Assembly: GCA_022036555.1 (NCBI GenBank)
Contig: CM039139.1
Location: 9,374,262 to 9,438,261, forward strand
DNA from: Microstegium vimineum
Taxonomy: Eukaryota; Streptophyta; Magnoliopsida; Poales; Poaceae
Length of the DNA: 64,000 bases
Direction of reading: 5' to 3'
Part shown: in pieces, positions 22,903-31,940 of the stretch
Numbering within the stretch: the first letter of the stretch is position 1
How the letters are laid out: each line of letters starts with the position of its first letter
The notes under the pieces: model-generated
Told to the model about the DNA's origin: nothing
What the model saw: only the letters and a program-made list of their open reading frames with translations
Database searches by the model: none
Position numbers and translations under genes: made by a program

Positions 22903-23987
22903 TTGGAACCTCTCAAGGTTGAGCAAGCTCTAGATGATCCGGATTGGGTGATGGCTATACAAGAAGAGCTCAATAGCTTTGAAAGGAACAAAGTTTGGTC
23001 ATTGGTGGAAAGACCCAACACTAATGTGATAGGAACCAAGTGGGTCTTCCGAAACAAGCAAGATGAGCAAGGCGTGGTGACAAGGAACAAGGCAAGATTG
23101 GTGGCTCAAGGTTTCACTCAAGTGGAGGGCCTAGATTTTGAAGAGACATATGCACCGATAGCTAGGCTAGAAGCAATTCGAATGCTTTTGGCCTATGCTG
23201 CCCATCATGACTTCAAGCTCCAACAAATGGATGTGAAGAGTGCATTCCTCAATGGTCCTATCCAAGAGTTGGCCTATGTTGAGCAGCCACCGGGTTTTGA
23301 AGATCCCAAGTTCCCACATCATGTCTTCAAGACCCATAAGGCGCTCTATGGGCTTAAGCAAGCACCAAGAGCATGGTATGAATGCCTTAAGGAATTCTTG
23401 ATCAAACAAGGCTTTGAAATAGGCAAAGCGGATCCTACTCTATTCACTCATAAAGTCAATAATGATATCTTTGTGTGCCAAATATATGTCGATGACATAA
23501 TATTTGGTAGTACTAACCAATCCTTTTGTGATGAGTTTAGTAGGATCACGACTAAGAGATTTGAGATGTCTATGATGGGTGAGCTAAAGTTCTTCCTCGG
23601 TTTTCAAATCAACCAACTCAAGGAAGGGACTTTCTTATGCCAAACCAAGTACACCCATGATATGTTGAGAAAGTTTGACATGACAAATGCAAAGCCAATC
23701 AAGACTCCCATGCCAACTAATGGACATCTTGATCTTGATGAAGGAGGGAAATCCATGGACATAAAGGTATATCATTCCATGATCGACTCTCTCCTTTACT
23801 TATGTGCATCTAGGCCGGACATAATGCTTAGTGTGTGCATGTGTGCTAGATTTCAAGCTAACCCGAAAGAGTGCCACTTAGTGGCCGTTAAGAGAATCTT
23901 GAGATATCTAGTTTTCACTCCTAACCTTGGCTTATGGTATCCTAAGGGCTCTAAGTTCGATCTACTTGGGTATTCGGATTCGGATTA
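22903..23987 (+). pseudogene. Element E reverse transcriptase and start of RNase H, truncated
   Basis: Copia RT is complete: DPDWVMAIQEELNSFERN, GTKWVFRNK, RLVAQGFTQVEG, the motif A region QMDVKSAFLNG, YGLKQAPRAWYE, and the catalytic YVDDIIFGS at 23486-23512. The connection and RNase H start (YSDSDY) follow, but at about 23988 the text changes abruptly to the gag of Tat element F, in the same frame. RNase H, the 3' end and the 3' LTR of E are missing. This RT block has no stop, yet its upstream polyprotein is broken. Confidence 0.92.
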
Positions 23988-24640
23988 CGAGTTCGACCAG
24001 ATAGGCAACGTTCCGGTATACCCAACTCCTAGCGCCAACCTGGCCACAGCAACCTGCGAGTTGTCCAAGCTCCCAGCCACACCAGAGGTCAAGAAGATAG
24101 GAGCCCATCTCATGGCAGCAGTGGTCCAGGTAAACAAAGCGGCTCACCCGACTGAATTCTCCGACCAGTCTCACAGCAGAAACCACTCCAGAAGCCCTCC
24201 GTGGGAGTACAGGCGAAGATCTCCACCACGTGACGGTGAAGCCCGTGATAACCCTCAGCGCGAGCGAACACCGGAGCAGGCACGCCGAAGCCCTTCGTGG
24301 GAGTACAGGCGAAGATCTCCACCACGCGATAGTGAAGCCCGTGACAACCCTTGGCGCGAGCAAACACCGGAGCAGGCACACCGAAGCCCTCCGCGAGAGT
24401 ACAGGCGAAGATCCCCACCACGAGACGGTGAGGAACGTGGCAACCGGCGGCGTGAACGAACATCGGAGCCGGCGCGACGAAGCCCTTTGAGGGAGCATCG
24501 ATGCAGATCTCCGCGGTATGATGATAATCATCGATGCGACCTAACACCACCACCTGTTGGAAAGGGAATAAGCGACAAGAGAGCAAAAAAGGATGACCCC
24601 GACAAGGGAAGAGACCAAGAACCACTAGCACTGGAGTTTC
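23988..24640 (+). pseudogene. Element F gag C-terminal region with SR-rich 32-residue repeats
   Basis: From EFDQIGNVPVYPTPSANL on, the text is that of Tat-type (RIRE2-like) Gypsy gag. A 96-bp unit (32 residues, containing RRRSPPRD and RTPEQARRSP) repeats from 24211, 24307, 24403 and, decayed, 24499. The repeats are rich in Arg-Ser-Pro and charged residues and should be disordered and able to bind RNA. The N-terminal gag core, primer site and 5' LTR of F are missing at the junction with E. Confidence 0.8.
24211..24520 (+). repeat. 96-bp tandem repeats in F gag
   Basis: Units begin at 24211, 24307, 24403 and 24499, each opening with AGGCGAAGATC or a variant. The exact 96-bp period keeps the reading frame. 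Confidence 0.9.
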
Positions 24641-25386
24641 GCCCACCATCAATGACGTACTCCATCTTTGGAGGCGTCGTGGTTGTTGAAGGAGAGAGTA
24701 GACGTCATCAGGTACGCAAGGATGTCTACTCGGTAGCATCAACGAGTGAGGGTTCGAACAACACCCGCCATTTAGACTGGTCAGAACAACCCATCAGCTT
24801 CTCTGGAGAAGACGAGCGGTCAGATTACAGATACCCTGGTCGCTTCCCGCTCATTGTTGACCCAACCATCGCCACGTGCTGCTTGGTCGATGGCGGCAGT
24901 GACCTCAACATTATATTCGCCAATGCCTTTCGCCAACTCGAATACTCCAAGAAGGACGTCATGCCCGCGAACTTCTCCTTATGGGGGATCATCCCGAATA
25001 AGGCATCAACACTGGTAGGCCGCATCTCCCTCCCTTTATAGTTTGGCAATCAAGACCACTTCAGAGTGGAACACATCACCTTCATCTTCACCGACTTCGA
25101 AATGGCCTACCATGCGATACTTGGCCGACCAGCACTCGCCAAGCTCATGGCGGTCCCGCACTACACCTACATGGTGCTCAAGATCTCGACGTAGCAAGGC
25201 ATCCTCAGCCTCCGTACCAACCTCAAGATCGCATACGAATGCGAACAACAGACGATAAACGCCGTCGAGAAGCCCTGTGCCCCGGACACATACAACTCCG
25301 AAGACAGTGACATCGCAGCCGTGAAAAAACAGAAGGAAGCAGAACAAGCAGTGACCACCTCCAACCCTGCCAGCGAACAAGTATAG
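24641..25386 (+). pseudogene. Element F protease-like domain and end of the pol-less polyprotein
   Basis: Contains the retropepsin region YRYPGRFPLIVDP, then CCLVDGGSDLNIIFANAF (active site DGGS where DTGS or DGGS is usual in Tat elements), then FEMAYHAILGRPALAKLMAV. In-frame stops lie at 25039-25041 and 25192-25194. The frame ends with SEQV and a stop at 25384-25386. No RT, RNase H or integrase follows, only repeats and non-coding DNA, so F belongs to a non-autonomous, Dasheng-like type that would need enzymes in trans. Confidence 0.85.
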
Positions 25387-25530
25387 AGCTCGCCAGCCCC
25401 GAGTAACGCAAGATGGTGTCCCAATATAAGCATAGTTTAATAAGTTTGTACTGTTTCTCCTCCAAACAATGAATAAAAGGTGCTTTGTTTCTCTTGTATC
25501 TCATCTAACCGAACCTGCTATGTGAACAAA

Positions 25531-25665
25531 ACGCTCACGGCGTATGACGATCTCCGCGAAACGCTCACGACGTACGACGATCTTCGCAACATGCTCACAG
25601 CGTATGACGATCTGCGCGAAACGCTCACGGCGTACGACGATCTTCGCAACACGCTCACGGCATAG
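25531..25665 (+). repeat. 30-bp tandem repeats coding a decapeptide
   Basis: Four units of exactly 30 bp (25531, 25561, 25591, 25621) plus a partial one. They code TLTAYDDLRE/TLTAYDDLRN in an open frame that ends at TAG 25663-25665. The homologous array in J (40351-40530, minus strand) codes the related TLTAFDDLYK with many nucleotide differences. Confidence 0.85.
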
Positions 25666-26160
25666 TGCGACCACTCCAAAGACACCCACGACGTATCACC
25701 ATCATCAGAAAAATATCAATAACATGCGGCGACCATGACAGTGCGGCTACTAACGATCGACGACCTCTCCAAAACACTCCCATAGTGTTCGACGACCTTG
25801 CCAAAACGCAACAGGGCATTTCTCCAAACAGCCTGGCTAGAACCAAAAAGCTTCTGAAGCTGATATGTTAATGGGTCATAGCGAATAGAAGTAGCTACCC
25901 TAAGCACTACGACCACGTTGACAGACCTCCCAAATGACATTTCCCCAGCAAACGGGCGGTGTCATTTGGGTCGGGAGCCATGAGGATATGCGCCCAGAAT
26001 CTGTACATGACCACGATACGGTCGACGACTCTACAAGCAGCATGGCTTTTCGCCCAGCGTGTGCAGGAACGGTCTCCACAGGCCCTAGTCACACCACGAT
26101 CGAGCCTCTCGAAAAAAGGCCCTGTCTCTGGTATCATCCTAAGTATGCATTAGTTGTTCG
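25666..26160 (+). mobile_element. Element F non-coding 3' region, part 1
   Basis: No gene. Further degenerate repeat units near 25755-25815. The stretch 26085-26160 matches the reverse complement of J at 40008-40095. It ends at the Cassandra insertion. Confidence 0.7.
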
Positions 26161-26197
26161 TGTAACACCCCGACTTAGGGCTTAATAGGATTAATAA

Positions 26198-26331
26198 GAT
26201 ACTCATACCAACAAGTTGCAACCTCTTTTCCGGAAGCCCATCTGCAAAGAACTCAAAAATTAAGCGTGCTTGGCCTAGAGCAATTTCGGATGGGTGACTG
26301 ACCGGGAAGTTCTTCCCGGAGGCGCATGAGT
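26198..26331 (+). ncRNA. 5S rRNA-like sequence in the Cassandra 5' LTR
   Basis: Follows plant 5S rRNA through ATACTCATACCA, the A-box region AATTAAGCGTGCTTGGC (26258-26274) and the C-box region GGATGGGTGAC (26288-26298), with many changes elsewhere. It is a derived copy inside an LTR, not a functional rRNA gene. Pol III transcription is possible but not shown. Confidence 0.85.
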
Positions 26332-26441
26332 GAGGACAAAGTGCGCCGAAAAGACTAGTGTTGGTCTGTGAGGACAATCTATATCCTAGGAAAGCTATTA
26401 GGCGTTAACGGGCCCGGCCTCGAGGAGGTGGACGTTACAAA

Positions 26442-26454
26442 TGGTATCAGAGCC
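26442..26454 (+). promoter_or_regulatory. Cassandra primer binding site, tRNA-Met type
   Basis: TGGTATCAGAGCC, perfect to the common plant initiator-Met primer site, three bases after the LTR. Confidence 0.92.
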
Positions 26455-26678
26455 GACCCTTGTGGTTTCACGGGCACATGTGTTACAGTTGCGCAGGCAT
26501 GGTGCACATGGCTAGTGTGGATCCAGAGTGGTCACACAGCATGGCACATGCGCTGGCACTGGACACACGGACGTGGCCAAGAGGGGACGTTCCTGGCCTA
26601 GGGTTGACCGATGAGGACATCGGTCTCCTAAGGGGTGAGGATGTAACACCCCGGCCTAGGGCTTAATAGGATTAATAG

Positions 26679-26811
26679 GATACTCATACCAACAAGTTGC
26701 AACTTGTTTTCCGGAAGCCCATCTACAAAGAACTCAAAAATTAAGCGTGCTTGGCCTAGAGCAATTTCAGATGGGTGACTAACCGGGAAGTTCTTCCTGA
26801 GGCGCATGAGT
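26679..26811 (+). ncRNA. 5S rRNA-like sequence in the Cassandra 3' LTR
   Basis: Second copy of the same 5S-derived segment, with the A- and C-box-like blocks kept (AATTAAGCGTGCTTGGC, AGATGGGTGAC). Confidence 0.85.
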
Positions 26812-26925
26812 GAGGGCAAAGTGCGCCGAAAAGACTAGTGTTGGTCTGTGAGGACAGCCTATATACTAGGAAAGCTATCAGGCGTTAACGGGCATGTCCT
26901 CGAGGAGGCGGGACGTTACAGTTCA

Positions 26926-27263
26926 CCCTCTGCGTCGCGGATTGCCAGCAGCATGCCTCCTTGGGAGTCCTTATGTATCCTACGTGTGAAGTGGCGCTAG
27001 CCCTACGATCTGGACCATTTGAGACCCAAGGCCGAATGATTCATAGCTACGGCTCACTGCTTAGCAGGCATGACAGGATATACAAGTGAAACAAAAGCTC
27101 ACCGCCCCAGATATATTACAACTTTGTAGTTTTTCACTTATACGTCCAAATACTTGTATCCGAGATACAAATTATCGTTGTCCCGTAGCAAAATAGAACC
27201 TGAGAATAAAGTCGAAACTCCAAAACAGAAGAGACCACACCTAAAGACAAGTCATTCCAACGA
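26926..27263 (+). mobile_element. Element F non-coding region, part 2
   Basis: Matches J on the opposite strand (about 39760-39990), including ACAACTTTGTAGT and CTTGTATCCGAGATACAA. The match stops near 27190, within what in J are the last codons of an antisense ORF. Beyond that F carries the F-box cargo. Confidence 0.7.
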
Positions 27264-28097
27264 TTACAACTTCATCCTACTGATGCGATAAGCGACCACC
27301 TCACTAATGTTCCTAGTCCAGAGATCAAACTCATGCCGAATTTGACATTGCAGGCTATAGTACATGATGACCCAGGGCATATTTTCACCAAAGCGGTGGC
27401 ACTCGTTCCAGGCGCACAGATGAGGACCAACGACGACGACCAAATTCGGCACATCCTCCGGGGCACGAATCCACCACCGCCGCTAGATTCTGTGCATATC
27501 GTCATGAGAACGCTCCCGAAGACGACGCAAGCTTTGATCACAAAACCGACCATCTGGAAGAGCACCTCCACCAAGGCAATCAAGGATTGCAAGCGTCTCT
27601 GGATTCGCCGAGTTAGCATAATACAACATCATGGCCCTGAAGTACATCGCAACATCATCCCCAGCAGCCACCGCCCTACCAATAAGAGCCTGCCCAACAG
27701 GATCCTGCCCCTGCAACATCAACCGCTCCAAACCGCGAAAGAACAAGGCTTCTCGGTGGTCAACATCGAAAAAGCGCTACTCGAAGGCAGTCTCCAGGAA
27801 CGGGTAGTAGGGCCGACAATAATCTTGAAAGCGCTGAAGAGACAAGACCCGGATTGTCGAAGCGTCATCGCAAAAGTCGTGGAAGAGACGACATACCGGT
27901 CGAATCTTGACATACTCACGCACATTGCCGCCGCCATCGATCACACAAAGTAGGATCCCAAAGACTAGATCCTCTGGTAGAGCCAGCAATCCAGCGGGAG
28001 CCACGACAAAGTGCGCGCCGTCACCCTCCATCTCCACCGACCAAACCCTAGCGCCGACGAACTCTCCTACTCTTCGCCCAAACTCTGCTGGCAGCAA
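27264..28097 (-). pseudogene. F-box protein with SEL1-like and degenerate MYND-like segments, antisense in element F
   Basis: A single minus-strand frame runs from ATG at 28097 to 27264, about 278 codons, with only two in-frame stops. N-terminal F-box-like text: LALPEDLVFGILLCVIDG, then IRPVCRLFHDFC and LSLQRF (residues about 37-90). A helical stretch follows, typical of plant F-box proteins of the At2g35280 or MYND type (DPVGQALIGRAVAAGDDVAM, MLLYYAN-like). The C-terminus has CAWNECHRF then YYSLQCQIRHEF, a worn MYND zinc finger. Such proteins recruit substrates to SCF ubiquitin ligases. It sits opposite to the transposon sense, where J carries a different antisense ORF. It is probably captured host DNA with its own promoter. 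Confidence 0.6.
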
Positions 28098-28240
28098 GCG
28101 TAGAGATTATTGAACAAGACGGATTGGAATCCCCTCGGATCACAAAGAATATATGACACCGAATCGCCGGCTATTCGAATCCTAATCGCATTAAGGCAAA
28201 GAAACGCGACCCTTCCTGTTTCGTCAACCATCGGGATAGC

Positions 28241-28250
28241 CTTTTATACT
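28241..28250 (-). promoter_or_regulatory. TATA-like box upstream of the antisense F-box pseudogene
   Basis: AGTATAAAAG on the minus strand, about 145 bp before the ATG at 28097. The spacing suits a 5' leader, so promoter DNA may have been captured with the gene. Confidence 0.45.
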
Positions 28251-29401
28251 AAGCGGCACGACGCTTCGACTTCAAGGGTTTTTGGGAAACCGCAACGATC
28301 AAATACGGAACCGCCACACCACCTACCTTTTGTACCTCAAAAACGGGCCGATAATCACGCAGATAAAACACGACCCATTTACATCCCCTTTCTTACACAT
28401 TCACTTACAGTCAATTTCATGGTTTATGGCTAATAATTTTTCTTCGCAATTTCACCAATGCTACAGTCCTGGGGACTGGACGCGCATCTTTTTCGTTCTT
28501 ATGCAGCAACAGCAGGTCGGCTACAGTAAGCTGGTCAGCTAGATTCACAAAGTTGGCGGCACAAACACACTCGGGGACTCTGTCGACAGCAACCACGACT
28601 TGAGCGTTGGTCGCATTCCCGACCAGGCTCGGGACTTCGCCCAGCTTCACACCAAGCAGGGCTCGGGGACTGCGGCCAAGGCATTGAAGGATGTCTCCTG
28701 CCCAGAAGGACAACACCCGGGACTGCGAATAAAAACTAAATGACCCTGATGCAAGAATCTCTCCAAGCTCCTTCCATCAAGCTCGGGGACTACGGGTATT
28801 CACAGTCTTTTATTACTAAACTAGTATTTCGATTCTTTATTCTCTACATACTTGATCCTGATAAAAGAAGCTTCTAGTTTCTTATATCAGGCTCGGGGAC
28901 TACGGGTATTTGTAGTCGTTTTATACAAAACTCATGCTTCAATCTTTACTTACATACCTTATGAACCATTTTATAAAGCATGACACCATGTGCATACTTC
29001 ACCTGCTACCATGCTCGGGGACTAAGTGGGTACACTTCACCTTGCGGTGAATGTACTGAATTTATTCTCGACGAAGCTCTACTGTTTTTTATGTTTGTTT
29101 TTGTAGAGCCTAAGTGGGTACACTTCACCAGGGAAGGACTTTTCAAAAGTTTTTTCTTCTTCAGCACGTCACATTTTTCCAACAAGCAATCGCAGCATCC
29201 GGCAAGGCGACCAGCTCGCGCATCAAGCTACGACGTTCTCGACCAGCTCGACCTGGTTGGGAGACTTCTCCGAGCAGCATCTCAACCAGCCACCCTGGTC
29301 GGGACTCTACGACGACCACTCCGCGTGATGGCGACCAGCTGAACCCCTCTTAGGATGACGCTGCGGGCTCGCCAGAAGAATGCAACGTGCTCGAGGACTT
29401 G
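28251..29401 (+). mobile_element. Element F 3' region with GCTCGGGGACT repeats
   Basis: No gene. CTCGGGGACT occurs at about 28570, 28662, 28784, 28892 and 29014, often followed by ACGGGTATT. These dispersed units are typical of the 3' region of Tat/RIRE2-type elements. GCTCGAGGACT abuts the LTR at 29402 as its purine-rich end. Confidence 0.75.
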
Positions 29402-29896
29402 TTGGGGATATTACCTCGGCATATCCCCGGGGAACTTATGGGCCTGCCGACCAGGAGACGGCCCAGCCCGCGAGGCCTTGCGGTACGCGACCAGCCCGCT
29501 GTGCTCGCCAAGGACTCCGAAGAAGTCTTGCTCGCCAAGAAAGATCCTAGTCGATAGACTCGGATCCCTTGCCATAAGGAACCGATCGTAATCTGTTAGG
29601 ATATGGAAATTGTAACCCTGCTCCCCGGCTATATAAGGCGAGCAGGGAGCCCCCTCTAAAACTCTCTCACAACCTCTCTCAGATCATCTATAGATCTTGT
29701 AACCTAATACGCAAGATCAATCCAGCCACCAAAACACAGGACGTAGGGTATTACGGCGACTTGCCGGCCTGAACCTGTATAAATCGCCGTGTCTACGCTC
29801 TCTGTGTTACGCTTGATCGCCGTCACCACACCTCCGCCTACAATCTACTACCGTAGGGTACCCCCTAGGTAGACTGCGACGCATATTTCGTCGACA
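29402..29896 (+). mobile_element. LTR F: 3' LTR of the Tat-type non-autonomous element
   Basis: Runs TGTTGGGGATATTACC to TTCGTCGACA, 495 bp. A TATATAA box lies near 29632 (GGCTATATAAGGCG). It follows the CTCGGGGACT-rich region and ends at the integrase of G. The right flank GGAAT (29897-29901) should be the target duplication. The left flank does not match it, as expected for the 3' LTR of a longer element. Confidence 0.85.
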
Positions 29897-30786
29897 GGAA
29901 TTGACTATATGGGACCACTTCCCCCATAAAAGAATTGTGAGTATATTTTGGTGGCAGTTGACTACATCTCCAAGTGGGTAGAAGCACTACCTTGCAAGCA
30001 TGCCGACAACATAAATTCAAAGAGAATGTTTGAAGAGATCATATTTCCAAGATTCGGAGTCCCCAGAATAGTGATAAGTGATGGAGGATCACATTTCATT
30101 GACAAACGCTTCGAGAAGTATCTAGCAAGGCATGGGATCCGTCACATTGTCGCTACACCTTATCATCCTTAGACAAGTGGCCAAGCAGAGACCTCAAACA
30201 AACAAATCAAGAATATTCTTCAAAAGACAGTGAATGAGATGGGAACAACATGGAAGGACAAGTTACCCGATGCACTCTGGGCCTACCGGACTGCATACAA
30301 AACCCCAATTGGAATGTCTCCATATCAACTCGTATATGGGAAGACTTGTCACCTACCTGTTGAACTAGAGTTTAAAGCACACTGGGCTATAAAAAGATGG
30401 AATATGGATTTTGAGGCTACTAGAGAGAAAAGACAGATGCAATTATCAGAGCTAGAGGAATGGAGAGAAAAAGCATACCACAATTCAAAGATCTACAAAG
30501 AAAGAGTCAAATGATGGCATGACAAGAAGATCAAGAAGAAGGAGTTCACACCCGGAGATAAGGTATTACTTTTTAATTCCAGGGTAAAGCTCTTCGGGCA
30601 TGGAAAACTACGAAGCAAGTGGGAAGGACCATATAAGGTAATCAATTCATCATCCCATGGAGCAATCACACTTCAAAATAACGAAGGTACGTTATTCAAG
30701 GTAAATGGTCAAAAACTATTTTTAGAACCCAATAAAGAATTAGAAGAAATAGATGTAATTAATTTCTATCTTTTAAGTGAATTTTG
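29897..30786 (+). pseudogene. Element G integrase, cut at its N-terminal side
   Basis: Tat/Athila-type integrase from the first catalytic Asp region (GIDYMGPLPP) on: YILVAVDYISKWVEALPC, second Asp in VISDGGSHFID, catalytic Glu in SGQAETSNKQ, then TPYQLVYGKTCHLPVELE and the C-terminal LRSKWEGPYKV domain. Element F inserted a few codons before GIDYMGP, so the zinc-binding domain, RT and gag are not here. Stops at about 29927, 30171 and 30512 break the frame. The protein would have joined cDNA to host DNA. Confidence 0.92.
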
Positions 30787-30895
30787 AGGCCCAATCACTT
30801 TAATTTTTATATCTTGGGCCCATGCATATGTTTTTTGGTACATAGAACCTTCTAGAAATGAGTGCGAAAAGGGGCCTAGCAGAGGAGACAAGGCC

Positions 30896-30929
30896 AGGGC
30901 GGGCGCCCTAAGGCCCAGGGCGGCCGCCC
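30896..30929. repeat. GGGCGGCCGCCC palindrome pair between integrase and ORF2 of G
   Basis: A perfect 12-bp palindrome at 30918-30929, preceded by a GGGCGGGCGCCC-like copy at 30896-30909. The same 12-mer and the same paired layout recur in the LTR of this element at 38307-38339. Confidence 0.95.
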
Positions 30930-31072
30930 CACCCCTGCTGCCTCTCGCCGCCGCCTTTTGCACTCCTGAACCATCTAGTCTCCCTTATCCGATAAACCTT
31001 GCAGAACACTTATCCAACCATTTCTCCGCGAGATTTGCTCCGTAGATGCTTCTAGAGGCCGTTTTCCACCCC

Positions 31073-31080
31073 TATATAAA
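31073..31080 (+). promoter_or_regulatory. Putative internal promoter of G ORF2
   Basis: TATATAAA in CCCCTATATAAACAACCCC, 82 bp before the ATG of ORF2 and about 150 bp after the palindrome. The palindrome-to-TATA layout copies that of the LTR (38328 to 38459). Confidence 0.6.
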
Positions 31081-31161
31081 CAACCCCTGATGTCACCCAT
31101 CATCATCATTCAATCTCTTCCTTAGCTCTCGCTTAGACGCTTGCTAGATCTCCTTGCTCCC

Positions 31162-31791
31162 ATGGCCAACAACAGCAACGCCGATAGGAGGATGGTCCCC
31201 TACGGGACCAAGCCCGACTAGCTCCCGCAAGAAGATCCAGATTCAAAAGCTCTAGTCATAGTCCACAATGCTCTCCCGCTAGCCACCATTCCTCCAAAGC
31301 AGCAGCGCCACAACAGATCCTACTACGCCCAGCCTGTCCTCCCTGCACCGCCGCAACCACTCCTGCTCAAAGGGCCGAAGAAAGAGCCCGTCAACAAGGT
31401 ACCTGCCGGTACCAAGGTCCTCCCGCCAAGACCCAATGAGAGGATCATCGGTGTGAAGACCAACCAAGGAGGAGAAATCAATCACGTCAAGTACACGACA
31501 GAAGAAGAACGTCCCTACTTCGAGGGAGTCCGCGCACCCAAAGTCAAATTTGTGCCGCCAAAGGATGCCCCGAAGCACTCCCTCAACACCTTAGAGTCAT
31601 CTCCAAAGCGCCACAAAACCGTAGCGGATCTAGAGAAAGATTTCCATAGTAGAGATGACACGATCATCAATATCCAAACCTCTCTAGGCTTTCTCTCTAG
31701 GCAGATCACAAACCTGAACACCGCCGTAAGAAGCCTTAGGAGCGACGTAGATGAGCTTAGAAAGAGAGTAAAGTTCTTAGAGCGTCGCTAG
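31162..31791 (+). CDS. Element G ORF2: small Pro-rich protein with C-terminal coiled coil, function unknown
   Basis: Open from ATG 31162 (MANNSNADRRMVPYG) to TAG 31791, 210 codons including the stop, with one in-frame TAG near residue 20. The middle is rich in Pro, Lys and Arg. The last 55 residues show a clear heptad pattern (TVADLEKDF, IINIQTSLGFL, ITNLNTAVRSLRSDVDEL, KFLERR), so a coiled coil is likely. It lies between integrase and 3' LTR, in the place of Athila env-like ORFs, but has no membrane segment or signal peptide. Element H has an ORF of similar size and design in the same place. I do not recognise the family. It could be an accessory factor or a relic. Confidence 0.55.
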
Positions 31792-31940
31792 AACATTTTA
31801 GCTAGTTGCGAGTCTTGAGGCATGATTAGATCCATTAGCTAGATTTAAATTGTTCATTCCTTTGTAATAAGTGCCTCCCAATAAATATTAAATAAAGATC
31901 ATTTCTATTATTGCACCTTGCTTGTCTCCACTTTGCTTGT
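31792..31940 (+). mobile_element. Element G 3' untranslated segment up to the I junction
   Basis: AT-rich tail after ORF2. The exact join with element I lies near 31938-31945, where I's coding text (DEIKEYK on the minus strand) begins. Confidence 0.6.

Larger units (their letters stand above)
26161..26920 (+). mobile_element. Complete Cassandra-type TRIM element
   Basis: Two 279-bp LTRs (26161-26439 and 26642-26920), both TGTAACACCCC to GTTACA, flank a 202-bp non-coding interior. A tRNA-Met primer site, TGGTATCAGAGCC, is at 26442-26454, and a purine tract, AAGGGGTGAGGA, is just before the 3' LTR. Each LTR holds 5S rRNA-like sequence, the hallmark of Cassandra. Flanks GTTCG (26156-26160) and GTTCA (26921-26925) form the target duplication with one change. 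The LTRs differ at about 19 sites by eye. It codes no protein and relies on other elements. Confidence 0.95.

Noticed and set aside
22903..25041. A single 712-codon open frame
   Set aside because: It is a junction of Copia RT and Gypsy gag from two elements, not one gene. It was annotated as separate pseudogenes.
26198..26811. Genuine 5S rRNA genes
   Set aside because: The 5S-like text is diverged, lies inside 279-bp direct repeats with a retroelement primer site, and is explained by Cassandra.
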